Of a DNA stretch of 30,279 nt, positions 15,276 through 22,698 are shown in pieces. The DNA lies in contig DASSVP010000199.1 in the NCBI GenBank assembly GCA_035705985.1, positions 1-30,279 of the forward strand, written 5' to 3'. Under the pieces are notes generated by a model, which worked only from the letters and a program-made list of their open reading frames with translations, ran no database searches and was not told the origin of the DNA. Position 1 is the first letter of the stretch. Each line of letters begins with the position of its first letter. A program made the translations under genes and the position numbers. Origin of the DNA: JACVRW01 sp035705985. GTDB taxonomy: Bacteria > Actinomycetota > Thermoleophilia > Solirubrobacterales > Thermoleophilaceae.

Positions 15276-15849
15276 GCAGGAACTCCTTGCGCTCCAGGCC
15301 GCCCGTGTAGCCGCCGAGCTTCCCGCCGGTGCGCAGCACGCGGTGGCAGGGCACGACGACCGGCATGGGGTTGGCTCCGAGCGCGTTGCCGGCGGCGCGG
15401 ACCGCGCGCGGGCTGCCCGCGGCCTCCGCGACGCCCGCGTAGGTCGAGACGTCGCCGAACGGGATCTTCGCCGTCGCCCTCAGCACCTCGCGCGTGAAGC
15501 CGGCGAGGTGCGACCAGTCGATTGCAAGGTCGAAGTCCCGGCGGCGGCCGTCGAAGTACTCGTCGAGCTCGCGGCGGACCGGGTCCAGCTTGGCCGGCGC
15601 CTCGAGTACGCGCGGCGACACGCGACGCGCGAGCTCCTCGAGCGTCTCGTCCTCGCCGCGGAACTGCGAGTACGAGACCCGCACCAGCCCCTCCGGCGTG
15701 GCAGCCACGAGCAGGGGCCCGAGCGGCGAGTCGACCGACGCGTACGCAACGTCGAGCAGCCCCTCGTCGGCCGCCCGCTCTGCAAGCGACGGCGTGTCGG
15801 CGGGCAGGTCCAGCGCCGCCTCGCGCAGCTTCAGTTCGATGTCGGTCAT
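15250..15849 (-). CDS. ogt: Methylated-DNA--[protein]-cysteine S-methyltransferase
   Basis: 199 residues from ATG 15849, coupled to the sigma factor by TGATG. The C-terminal domain has the signature VVVPCHRVLRTGG with nucleophile C168, the GNALGANPMP loop just before it and FGDVSTYAGVAEAAGSPRAVR forming the HTH/arginine-finger region. It removes alkyl groups from O6-alkylguanine by irreversible transfer to C168. An N-terminal stretch of about 34 residues (MTDIELKLREAALDL...) precedes the usual start of the fold; it looks helical and is of unknown role. Association with an upstream sigma factor suggests induction with a stress regulon (inference). Confidence 0.95.
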   Translation of the reverse strand: MTDIELKLREAALDLPADTPSLAERAADEGLLDVAYASVDSPLGPLLVAATPEGLVRVSYSQFRGEDETLEELARRVSPRVLEAPAKLDPVRRELDEYFDGRRRDFDLAIDWSHLAGFTREVLRATAKIPFGDVSTYAGVAEAAGSPRAVRAAGNALGANPMPVVVPCHRVLRTGGKLGGYTGGLERKEFLLRLEGRLL

Positions 15850-16316
15850 CAGCTCAACTCCTCCTTGAGGCGCTTAAGCCCCTCGTGCACGTTGCGGCGC
15901 GCCGCGTCCTCGCTCGACTCGAGCAGCACCGCCAGCTCGTCGTACGGCATGCCGAGCACCGAGCGGCAGAAGACCGCCGTGCGCTGCTTTGCCGGCAGCT
16001 CGCGGACGCGCGCCCACAGCTCCGGATCGTCATCGTCGACGGACGGCGAGGCGCCCTCCGGCACCACCGCCACCGGCACGGCCCTGCGGCCGCGCGCCCG
16101 GTGCGCGTCGATCGACTTGTTCTGCGCGATCCGGAACAGCCAGGCGCGGAGGTTGTCTCCGCTGCGGAGCTTCGGGTAGGCGCGCAACGCGGCGATCCAG
16201 GTCTCCTGGAAGCAATCGTCGGCGTCCGAGCGCCCCGCGGTCGCGACCAGGAAGCGGTACACGTCGGCGCGGTGCTCCTCGAGGAGCACTTGAAAGGGGG
16301 GCAGGTTCACGCTCAC
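15849..16316 (-). CDS. ECF-type RNA polymerase sigma factor
   Basis: 155 residues from GTG 16316 (a second GTG two codons later is possible; neither has a clear ribosome-binding site). Region 2 spans about residues 8-75: VLLEEHRADVYRFLVATAG, then DADDCFQETWIAALRAYPKL and LRAWLFRIAQNKSIDAHRAR, the -10 recognition helices. Region 4 spans about 100-155: LPAKQRTAVFCRSVLGMPYD followed by ELAVLLESSEDAARRNVHEG, the -35 recognition HTH. No anti-sigma gene is adjacent unless the upstream membrane fusion protein serves that purpose. It lies 29 bp after that gene and overlaps the alkyltransferase start. Its N- and C-terminal lengths are normal for compact ECF factors. Confidence 0.93.
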   Translation of the reverse strand: MSVNLPPFQVLLEEHRADVYRFLVATAGRSDADDCFQETWIAALRAYPKLRSGDNLRAWLFRIAQNKSIDAHRARGRRAVPVAVVPEGASPSVDDDDPELWARVRELPAKQRTAVFCRSVLGMPYDELAVLLESSEDAARRNVHEGLKRLKEELS

Positions 16317-16345
16317 AGAACGAAGCGGCGCCGCCGTGCGTGAGA

Positions 16346-17659
16346 TCAGGCCTTCACGAACAGCGGGGCGCCGAGCGGCATCGTGCGGATCAGCCAGCGC
16401 GCCTGGGCCGAGGTCACGCGCAGGCACCCGAGGCTCGCGGCCCGCCCGAGGCTCGAGAGCTCGTTCGTGGCGTGGACGGCGAGGCGGTCGCCGCCGGGCC
16501 AGCCGGCGGGCAGCCGCGTCTGGTGCCCGGTCACGGCGAGGACGCAACAGCCGTACGGCGAGCCGCGGTCGGTCACGCGCAGCTTGTCGGTCACCGCGAA
16601 GCGGCCTCTCGGCGTCGGGTTCCCCCTCCGGCCGATGGCGATGTCGAACCTGCGCACCGTCTCGCCGTCGCGCCGCACGTACAAGCGGCGCCGGGAGAGG
16701 TCCGCGTGCATCGACCAGCGGACGCAGTCGAGCCTCGCGCGGCTCGCCTCCATCCACGCCACCTCGCCGTTGGCGAGCTCGGGCGCCTGCACCGAGATCC
16801 AGTCGCCTCGCCGGCCGATCACGCCGAGCACTCGCGGCGAGCCCCATTCGGTCTTCGCCGAGAGGCGCAGCCGCCTGCGCCCACCGGGCCGGCGGTGGAG
16901 CGTCACGCGACGATTGATGCTCGCGGTCGAGAAGCACGACACCGGGCCGGGCTCGGCGGGGAAGGGCGCCTCGAGCGGGCCGCCCAGCGACGGCGCGAAG
17001 TGACGGGTGCCGTCATCGAACGAGACGGTCTCCGCCGAGCCGTCGTCACCCCACTCCGAGAACCCGACGAAGGCCGCGGCTCCTCCGATCACCGCGGCGA
17101 CGAAACTGCCGAGCACGATCGCCCACAGGCGCGCCGGGCGCCATCCGGCCGGCGGCGCCTCCGCACGATCCGGTCCGCGCACACCCTCGCGCGCGGCGAG
17201 CATCTCGAGCACCGGCTCGCTCGACACGGGCACGACCGGCGCGGGTTCCTCGACGGCCACCGCGCCAGGCTGCTCCGATGGCTCCCCGCCGGGCGCCGCC
17301 TCGGGCTCCGCGGCGGGCGCTTCCGGCTCCTCCCCCGGATGGCCGTTGCCCGCCGCGGGCAGGTTCGGGGCGGCGGCGGGCTCGCCGTTCTCGGAATCGG
17401 CGTCGAGCTCGACCCAGGTGCCCTCGTCGAGCAGCGCCTGTAGCACCGCGCCGAGGTCCTCCCCGCGCTGGGCGCCGAGCTCGTCGGCGAGCCGCTCTAT
17501 CGCACCCGCCCGGCGGCGCGCCACCTCGTGCGGAGCCACGTCGTACACGCGCGCGAGGGCGTCGTCGGGCACGCGCCTTCGGAGCGAAAGGGCGAGCAGC
17601 TCCCTCTCCCTCGGATCCAGGCGCTCGAGAGCACCGGCGAGCTGTTCGGGGGGGATCAC
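16346..17659 (-). CDS. HTH-membrane-L,D-transpeptidase fusion (YkuD domain)
   Basis: 437 residues from GTG 17659; TACGCT lies 11 bases upstream, suggesting a very short leader. Residues 1-62 (LDPRERELLALSLRRRVPDD, then ALARVYDVAPHEVARRR) resemble sigma region 4/HTH helices. Residues 80-170 are an acidic Pro/Ala-rich linker. A single membrane helix lies at about 178-200. The outer part has an SH3-like stretch (about 245-305) and a YkuD L,D-transpeptidase domain (about 312-437) with H396 and C412 in AVHATNE...ASLGCLRV. The usual His before the Gly of SHGC is Leu here. It should cross-link peptidoglycan outside while presenting a DNA-binding-like domain inside. First gene of an operon with a sigma factor. 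The HTH assignment is by motif resemblance only. Confidence 0.85.
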   Translation of the reverse strand: MIPPEQLAGALERLDPRERELLALSLRRRVPDDALARVYDVAPHEVARRRAGAIERLADELGAQRGEDLGAVLQALLDEGTWVELDADSENGEPAAAPNLPAAGNGHPGEEPEAPAAEPEAAPGGEPSEQPGAVAVEEPAPVVPVSSEPVLEMLAAREGVRGPDRAEAPPAGWRPARLWAIVLGSFVAAVIGGAAAFVGFSEWGDDGSAETVSFDDGTRHFAPSLGGPLEAPFPAEPGPVSCFSTASINRRVTLHRRPGGRRRLRLSAKTEWGSPRVLGVIGRRGDWISVQAPELANGEVAWMEASRARLDCVRWSMHADLSRRRLYVRRDGETVRRFDIAIGRRGNPTPRGRFAVTDKLRVTDRGSPYGCCVLAVTGHQTRLPAGWPGGDRLAVHATNELSSLGRAASLGCLRVTSAQARWLIRTMPLGAPLFVKA

Positions 17660-17660
17660 G

Positions 17661-17700
17661 CGGCGGGTCCAGCGTACTGAGGGGTGCCGTCAACCCGCCG
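17661..17700. promoter_or_regulatory. Inverted repeat spanning the L,D-transpeptidase promoter
   Basis: CGGCGGGT at 17661-17668 and ACCCGCCG at 17693-17700 are a perfect 8-bp inverted repeat with a 24-bp spacer. The spacer contains the putative -10 TACGCT (minus strand, 17676-17671). The repeat also lies 14 bases after the 3' end of tRNA-Ser(UGA) on the same strand, so it could act as its terminator stem, or as an operator for the transpeptidase-sigma operon. Confidence 0.4.
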
Positions 17701-17714
17701 CGGTGGGGCGCGAA

Positions 17715-17803
17715 CGGAGGGGGTGGGATTCGAACCCACGAGGGACCTGACGGCCCCTTCCGGCTTTCAAGGCCGGCGCATTCAACCGCTCTGCCACCCC
17801 TCC
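17715..17803 (-). tRNA. tRNA-Ser (anticodon TGA)
   Basis: Minus-strand cloverleaf: acceptor GGAGGGG/CCCCTCC, anticodon stem CCGGC/GCCGG with loop CTTGAAA (anticodon TGA), long variable arm, T-arm GGTTCGAATCC, discriminator G. It lies 16 bp after the stop of serS on the same strand, so the charging enzyme and its substrate tRNA are neighbours. TAAGAT (17822-17817), which starts with the serS stop codon, is a candidate -10 13 bases before the tRNA, but no -35 is visible; read-through from serS is also possible. Confidence 0.96.
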
Positions 17804-17819
17804 GGGTAGCGAGTCGATC

Positions 17820-19070
17820 TTAGGCCGAGGCGGGCTCGAGCCGCTCGGGCGCGCCGAACGGGTGCAGGATCGCCGGGATCTCCACACCGCCGTCGTCGCG
17901 CTGATGGTTCTCGACGATCGCGATGATGGTCCGCCCGACGGCAACCGCCGTGCCGTTCAGCGTGTGGACGTGCCGCACCGACTCGCGCTCGCCCGGCCGG
18001 TAGCGCACGTCGAGGCGGCGCGCCTGGAAGTCGGTCGTGTTCGAGCACGACGTGAGCTCCCGGAAGCGGCCCTGGCCGGGCAGCCAGGCCTCCAGGTCGT
18101 ACTTCTTCGCGGCGGAGGCGCCGAGGTCCATGACCGAGATGTTCACCACCCGATACGGGAGCTCGAGCGCCTGGAGGATGTCCTCCTCGATCGCCAGCAG
18201 CCGCTCGTGCTCCGCGGGCGACTCGTCCGGCTCCACGAAGGCGAACATCTCGACCTTGTCGAACTGGTGCACCCGGAACAGGCCCTGCGTGTCCTTGCCA
18301 GCCGCTCCGGCCTCGCGCCGGAAGCACGGCGAGAAGCCGGCGTAGCGGCGCGGCAGGTCCTCGCCGGCGAGGATCTCGCCCGCGTGCAGGGACGCCAGCG
18401 GCACCTCCGACGTGCCGACGAGGTACAGCTCGTCGTCCGGCACGCGGTAGATCTGCTGCTCTGTGTCCGGCAGCATGCCCGTGCCGATCAGCGCGTGCTC
18501 GCGCACCAGCACCGGCGGGACCACCGGCGTGAAGCCCTGCGGCTCGAGCTTCGACATCGCCCACTGGACGAGCGCGAGCTCCAGCCTCACGAGCGGCCCC
18601 TTCAGGTACACGAAGCGCGAGCCCGAGACGCGCGCCGCGCGTTCCGTGTCGAGCCAGTCGCCGAGGAGCTCGACGTGGCTGCGGCCAGTCCTGCCGGAGT
18701 CACCTACCTCGCGGATCACCTCGTCCTCGGCCGCGGCCGTGGGATCGGCCAGGTTCGGCAGCGAGTGGATCACCGCCGTCCGGCGCTCCTCCACGGCGCG
18801 CAGCTCGTCATCGAGCTCCTTCTCGCGCGCGGACACGCCCTTCACCTCGGCGATCGCGTCCGAGGCGTCCTCCCCGCCCCGCTGGAGCTCGCCGATGCGC
18901 TTGCTCGCCTGGTTCTTGCGCGCACGCAGCTCCTCGAGCTCCGGCAGGAGGGCGCGGCGGCGCTCGTCCAGCTCGAGCGCCTCGTCGAGGATCGCCGGAT
19001 CGACACCGCGGCGCGCCAGCGAGTCGCGCGCCGGCTGGGGGTTCTCGCGGATCAGCCTGAGGTCGAGCAC
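17820..19070 (-). CDS. serS: Seryl-tRNA synthetase
   Basis: 416 residues, normal for bacterial SerRS, from GTG 19070 with GGAG eight bases upstream. Residues 1-100 form the long N-terminal coiled-coil arm that clamps the tRNA-Ser variable arm (LDLRLIRENPQPARDSL, then LEELRARKNQASKRIGEL). Class II motif 2 (RRYAGFSPCFRREAG), followed by GLFRVHQFDKVEMF, and motif 3 (the RTIIAIVENHQ region) are clear. It attaches serine to tRNA-Ser in the cytoplasm. The cytochrome c gene lies 15 bp upstream on the same strand and tRNA-Ser(UGA) 16 bp downstream, so all three may share a transcript. Confidence 0.97.
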   Translation of the reverse strand: MLDLRLIRENPQPARDSLARRGVDPAILDEALELDERRRALLPELEELRARKNQASKRIGELQRGGEDASDAIAEVKGVSAREKELDDELRAVEERRTAVIHSLPNLADPTAAAEDEVIREVGDSGRTGRSHVELLGDWLDTERAARVSGSRFVYLKGPLVRLELALVQWAMSKLEPQGFTPVVPPVLVREHALIGTGMLPDTEQQIYRVPDDELYLVGTSEVPLASLHAGEILAGEDLPRRYAGFSPCFRREAGAAGKDTQGLFRVHQFDKVEMFAFVEPDESPAEHERLLAIEEDILQALELPYRVVNISVMDLGASAAKKYDLEAWLPGQGRFRELTSCSNTTDFQARRLDVRYRPGERESVRHVHTLNGTAVAVGRTIIAIVENHQRDDGGVEIPAILHPFGAPERLEPASA

Positions 19071-19085
19071 GACCCCGCTCCGGCG

Positions 19086-19496
19086 CTATTCGCTCTGGCC
19101 GCCGGCCGTCGGGTCGTTCGTCCCGCCGTCCGCCTTGCCGGAGTACTTCTCGACGAAGTCCGCGACCGCCTCGGCCTCCTCGCCGGTCACGATGTTGGCG
19201 GGCATGATCGCTCCGGAGAAGCCGCCGTTGCGGATCGCGAACAGCACGTCCTCCCTGTTCTCCTTGCGCACGTCGAAGTTCGGGCCGTTCGTGCGCTCGC
19301 CGCCCTGAAGCTGTCCGGACGCCTTGGAGCCGTACGAGTTGGCCGCCTCGAAGGTGTGGCAGCCGGAGCAGCGCTCGTAGAACAGCTCGGCTCCGCGGCG
19401 CGCAGTCTGGTCGTCCTCCGGGACCTTCACCTCACCGCCGCAGCCGGCGAGGAGGGCGGCGGCGAGGGCGCAGCCGATGGCGATCGAGCGCGTCAC
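19086..19496 (-). CDS. Lipoprotein c-type cytochrome
   Basis: 136 residues from GTG 19496. A short signal ends in the lipobox LLAGC (C19), so the protein should be anchored by lipid outside the membrane. Haem is attached at C43-S-G-C46-H47, and M98 in AIMPANIV is the likely sixth ligand, giving a small class I cytochrome c. The C-terminus is a low-complexity Gly/Asp/Thr tail. The frame stays open for more than 500 codons upstream, but that is opposite DUF4331 coding sequence and is not real. It is divergent from a cupredoxin lipoprotein and both could move electrons between respiratory complexes (inference). A TACTAT box lies eight bases before the start. Confidence 0.92.
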   Translation of the reverse strand: MTRSIAIGCALAAALLAGCGGEVKVPEDDQTARRGAELFYERCSGCHTFEAANSYGSKASGQLQGGERTNGPNFDVRKENREDVLFAIRNGGFSGAIMPANIVTGEEAEAVADFVEKYSGKADGGTNDPTAGGQSE

Positions 19497-19504
19497 GGCG
19501 GCGC

Positions 19505-19511
19505 ATAGTAT
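19505..19511. promoter_or_regulatory. Shared symmetrical -10 element for cytochrome c and cupredoxin genes
   Basis: The seven bases ATAGTAT read TAGTAT on the plus strand and TACTAT on the minus strand. They sit eight bases from the cytochrome start and nine bases from the cupredoxin start, close to the distance expected for leaderless or nearly leaderless messages. The 24-bp gap between the genes has no room for two separate promoters, which supports a bidirectional one. Confidence 0.55.
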
Positions 19512-19520
19512 CCGCTCGTC

Positions 19521-19898
19521 TTGCGCCGCTTCGCTCTCACCCTCGGGCTCTGCCCGCTGCTCGCCCTGGGCTGCGGAGGCGACGACGCGCCCGAGCGAAC
19601 GGTCACCGTGCCGGCCAACGGCAAGGTCACCGTGGTGGGTCGCGATTACTCCTTCGACCCGTCCGGGATCGTGGTGAAGGGCGCCGGGCGGCTGCGCATC
19701 ACGCTTCGAAACGAGGGCTCGGTGGCGCACAACCTCAAGGTACGGAGGGGCGGCCAGCAGGTGGGTGGCACGCCGTCGTTTCCCGCCGGCGAGACGGAGT
19801 CGGCGCTCGTGATCCTGGAGCACGGCAACTACGAGCTCGTCTGCACGGTGGGAGATCACGCCGAGCTGGGCATGAAGGGCAAGCTGACGGTGCGCTAG
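19521..19898 (+). CDS. Cupredoxin-domain lipoprotein (plastocyanin-like)
   Basis: 125 residues from TTG 19521. The signal ends in LLALGC (lipid-modified C18). A single cupredoxin fold follows, with the four type-1 copper ligands in canonical order: H70 (VAHNLKV), C108, H113 and M118 (the C-x4-H-x4-M block CTVGDHAELGM). The strand YSFDPSGIVVKGAGRLRITL is typical of the family. It probably shuttles electrons on the outer face of the membrane, perhaps with the divergent cytochrome c (inference). An 8-bp hairpin with a TTCG loop follows its stop. Confidence 0.9.
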   Translation: MRRFALTLGLCPLLALGCGGDDAPERTVTVPANGKVTVVGRDYSFDPSGIVVKGAGRLRITLRNEGSVAHNLKVRRGGQQVGGTPSFPAGETESALVILEHGNYELVCTVGDHAELGMKGKLTVR

Positions 19899-19903
19899 CG
19901 AGT

Positions 19904-19923
19904 GATCCGGATTCGTCCGGGTC
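19904..19923 (+). terminator. UUCG-capped hairpin after the cupredoxin gene
   Basis: GATCCGGA (19904-19911) and TCCGGGTC (19916-19923) pair as an 8-bp stem, with one G-U pair, around the tetraloop TTCG. It starts five bases after the stop codon. UUCG loops are exceptionally stable. No T-run follows, so it may be a U-less terminator or an mRNA 3'-end stabiliser. Confidence 0.5.
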
Positions 19924-19997
19924 GCGCATAGAGGGTCAAGAGGAGGCTGAACCGGGCCACGGCCCCGCCTCCACAACTCTCCCAAGGAGGACTCGCA

Positions 19998-21416
19998 ATG
20001 CGCAGGCTGCTGCTTGCCCCTGCAGCGATGGCCGCGATGGCGATCGCAGTTCCGCTCGCCCTCTCGTCGAGCCACCGCGAGGCGCCGGGCATCTCGCTCG
20101 ACCCGTCCGCGGACAACACCGACACGTACGCGTGGACCGCGAAGGACGCGCCCGGCGCGCTCACCGTCGCGGCCAACTGGATCCCGGGCGAGGTGCCGGC
20201 CAACGGCCCGAACTTCCATTCGTTCGACGACCGGGCGCGCTACTACGTGCACGTCGACAACACGGGCGACGGGCGCCCGGACGTCTCGTACCGCTTCCGC
20301 TTCAGGACCAAGGTCCGCAACGAGGAGTCCTTCCTCTACGCGCTGCCCGGCGCGAGCGGCTACCGCGACCCGAAGCTGAACGTGATCCAGCGCTACTCCG
20401 TGGTGCGCGAGACGCACCGGTACGGCCGCGGCGGACACCGCGTCCGCGAGCGCACGGTCGCGCGCGGGCTCCCCGTCGCGCCTCCGAACATCGGGCCGAA
20501 GACCTTCCCGGACTACGGCGCGTTCGTGTCCGGGGCGATCCGCCCGCTGCGCGACGGCACCAAGGTGTTCGTCGGTCAGCGGGACGACCCGTTCTTCGTC
20601 GACCTCGGCGCGACCTTCGACGGACTGAACGTCCGGGAGCTGACCGGCAACAAGGGCGAGGGCAAGGACGACCTGAGTGGCTACAACGTCCACTCGGTGG
20701 TGCTCCAGCTGCCCGAGCGGCTCGTCACCCGGGACAAGCGTTCGGTGACCTCCGCGGATGCGTCGAACGCCGTGGTCGGAGTGTGGTCGACCACCGAGCG
20801 CAGACGTCTCCAGGTCACCGGTTCCGCGCGCGGGCGCGGCCGCTGGGTCCAGGTCTCGCGGCTCGGCAACCCGCTCGTGAACGAGGTCGTGATCCCGCTC
20901 GGTCAGAAGGACCGGTTCAACCGCACCACCCCGAACCGGGACGCGGCGCTGTACGGCAAGTACGTCGTCAAGCCGGAGCTCGCCGCGGTCCTCAACGCCC
21001 TGTTCGACATCGGCGCGCCGGAGGATGGCCGGACGGACATCGTGCAGGCCCTGCTCCAGGGCATCCCGGACCTGAACCAGCATCCCGGGATCGAGGGGCC
21101 GCCTGCGGTCGACACGATCAAGCTCAACCTGGGCGTGGCCCCCGCCGACACCGAGGACCGCTTCGGCGTGATCGGCGGCGACGTGGCCGGCTACCCGAAC
21201 GGCCGCCGGCTGGGTGACGACGTGGTCGACATCGACCTCCAGGTCGTGGCCGGCTTCCTGAAGGACAACAAGGTGCCGCTGGGCGACGGCGTCGACCAGA
21301 ACGACAAGGCGTTCCTGCCGGCGTTCCCGTACCTCGCGGCCCCGACCAGCGGGTTCGACTCAGCGCCATCGACGCGGACGGAGCCCGGGCACGCCCCGGT
21401 GCCGGCCGGAGGCTGA
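19998..21416 (+). CDS. DUF4331 family secreted protein
   Basis: 472 residues from ATG 19998 behind a strong AAGGAGG site. The signal peptide (about residues 1-25) runs into SSHREAPGISLDPSADNTDT, the family's hallmark start, followed by YAWTAKD. Further blocks shared with DUF4331 proteins are NGPNFHSFDDRARYYVHVDN, then a YRFRFRTKV strand, and near the C-terminus GFLKDNKVPLGDGVDQNDKA and FLPAFPYLAAP. The biochemical role of the family is not known. It is followed four bases later by a TPR protein, a pairing I recall in actinobacteria and proteobacteria. The protein has many Asp residues in loops, which might bind calcium (inference). Confidence 0.92.
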   Translation: MRRLLLAPAAMAAMAIAVPLALSSSHREAPGISLDPSADNTDTYAWTAKDAPGALTVAANWIPGEVPANGPNFHSFDDRARYYVHVDNTGDGRPDVSYRFRFRTKVRNEESFLYALPGASGYRDPKLNVIQRYSVVRETHRYGRGGHRVRERTVARGLPVAPPNIGPKTFPDYGAFVSGAIRPLRDGTKVFVGQRDDPFFVDLGATFDGLNVRELTGNKGEGKDDLSGYNVHSVVLQLPERLVTRDKRSVTSADASNAVVGVWSTTERRRLQVTGSARGRGRWVQVSRLGNPLVNEVVIPLGQKDRFNRTTPNRDAALYGKYVVKPELAAVLNALFDIGAPEDGRTDIVQALLQGIPDLNQHPGIEGPPAVDTIKLNLGVAPADTEDRFGVIGGDVAGYPNGRRLGDDVVDIDLQVVAGFLKDNKVPLGDGVDQNDKAFLPAFPYLAAPTSGFDSAPSTRTEPGHAPVPAGG

Positions 21417-21420
21417 CCCG

Positions 21421-22680
21421 ATGACGGCGGTGCCGGCACCGGGCAGGTTCCTGCTCGCCCCGCTCGCCGTCTTCGGCGCGGTGCTGGCGGCGATGGTGGC
21501 GCTCAACCAGGGCGCCACCGCGCCGCCGGCGCTGTCCGCCGGCGGCGACATCGGGCGCCCCTCCGGGGACCCCGTCCGAGACGCGCGGGCCGCGGTGGAA
21601 GCCGCGCCCGGCAGCGCCGCCGCGCGCGCCGCGCTCGCCGGCGCCTACCTCGTGCGCGCGCGTGAGACCGGCGACGCCTCGCTGTACGAGCGCGCCGAAC
21701 GTGCCGTATCGGCTGCGCTCAGGCGCGACCCGCGAAACGTGAACGCGCTCGTGAACGCCGCCACGCTGGCCGGGCTCCGCCACGACTTCCGCGGACAGCT
21801 CGGGTACGGCCTCGAGGCCCGGCGCGCCGCGCCCGAGCTGGCGAGCCCGCTGACCGTCGTCGCGGACGCGCAGCTCGAGCTGGGGCGCTATCCGGCTGCC
21901 GCCCGCACCGCGCAGCGGCTCGTCGACCTGAAGCCCGGGCTGCCCGCATACGCGCGCGTGTCCTACTACCGGGAGCTGACCGGCGACCCGGCCGGCGCTG
22001 TGCGCGCGATGCGGCTCGCCGCGTCCGCGGGCGGCAGCGCGCAGAGCGCCGCTTACGTGCGGGCGCTGGTCGGCGACCTCGAGCTCGCGCGCGGCCGAGT
22101 GGCGGCTGCGCGCTCGGCGTACATCGACGCGCTCCGCGACGTCCCGTCGTACCCGCAGGCCCTGACCGGGCTCGCCCGCATCGAGGCGGCGGACGGCGAC
22201 CTCGACACCGCCGCGCGGCTCCTCCGCAGGTCGACGCGGCGGCTGCCGCTCACCACGTCGCTCACGCTGCTCGGCGAGGTCGAGCTGGCGGCGGGCCGCC
22301 GGAGCGCGGCGGCCCGCCACCTCGCCGCCGCGCGCGAGATGCACGCGGCCGACATCGCGGGCGGCGGGCTGCCCGACGCGGAGGCCGTGCTGTTCGAGGC
22401 CAACCACGGCTCACCGGCGAAGGCCGTCGAGCTCGGTCGAAGCGTGTTCAGGCGCGCGCCGAGCATCCGCTCGGCGGACGCCCTCGGCTGGGCGTACACA
22501 CGGGCGGGCCGGCCCGAGAGGGGGCTCGAGTGGGCGCGGCGGGCGCTCCGCACCGGCTCGAAGGATCCGATGTTCCGTGCACACGCGGCCCTCGCGCGTA
22601 ACAGGCGCGTTGCGCCGAGGGGTCAAGCGGCGCTGTCGCCGCTCTACGTGGACTTAAGCGTCCCGGCTAGGGCGCCGTAG
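21421..22680 (+). CDS. Membrane-anchored TPR-repeat protein
   Basis: 419 residues from ATG 21421. One N-terminal membrane helix (about residues 9-27) is followed by a low-complexity linker and an Ala/Arg-rich array of helical hairpins with TPR spacing from about 55 to 400 (for example YERAERAVSAALRRDPRNVN, then LVVADAQLELGRY-like turns, AYIDALRDVPSYPQALTGLA, and WARRALRTGSKDPM). It has no enzymatic domain, so it is probably a scaffold on the outer face of the membrane for the DUF4331 partner made from the same message. The exact number of repeats cannot be fixed by eye. Confidence 0.85.
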   Translation: MTAVPAPGRFLLAPLAVFGAVLAAMVALNQGATAPPALSAGGDIGRPSGDPVRDARAAVEAAPGSAAARAALAGAYLVRARETGDASLYERAERAVSAALRRDPRNVNALVNAATLAGLRHDFRGQLGYGLEARRAAPELASPLTVVADAQLELGRYPAAARTAQRLVDLKPGLPAYARVSYYRELTGDPAGAVRAMRLAASAGGSAQSAAYVRALVGDLELARGRVAAARSAYIDALRDVPSYPQALTGLARIEAADGDLDTAARLLRRSTRRLPLTTSLTLLGEVELAAGRRSAAARHLAAAREMHAADIAGGGLPDAEAVLFEANHGSPAKAVELGRSVFRRAPSIRSADALGWAYTRAGRPERGLEWARRALRTGSKDPMFRAHAALARNRRVAPRGQAALSPLYVDLSVPARAP

Positions 22681-22698
22681 AGAAGCACTAAGCAGGAC

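Noticed and set aside
17862..19508. 548-codon plus-strand frame opposite serS and the cytochrome gene
   Set aside because: Antisense of serS with its class II motifs and of a haem-binding cytochrome; no motif of its own.
19497..21083. Upstream extension of the cytochrome c frame to a 665-residue protein
   Set aside because: The extra 530 codons lie opposite the cupredoxin and DUF4331 genes and would remove the lipobox signal from the N-terminus.
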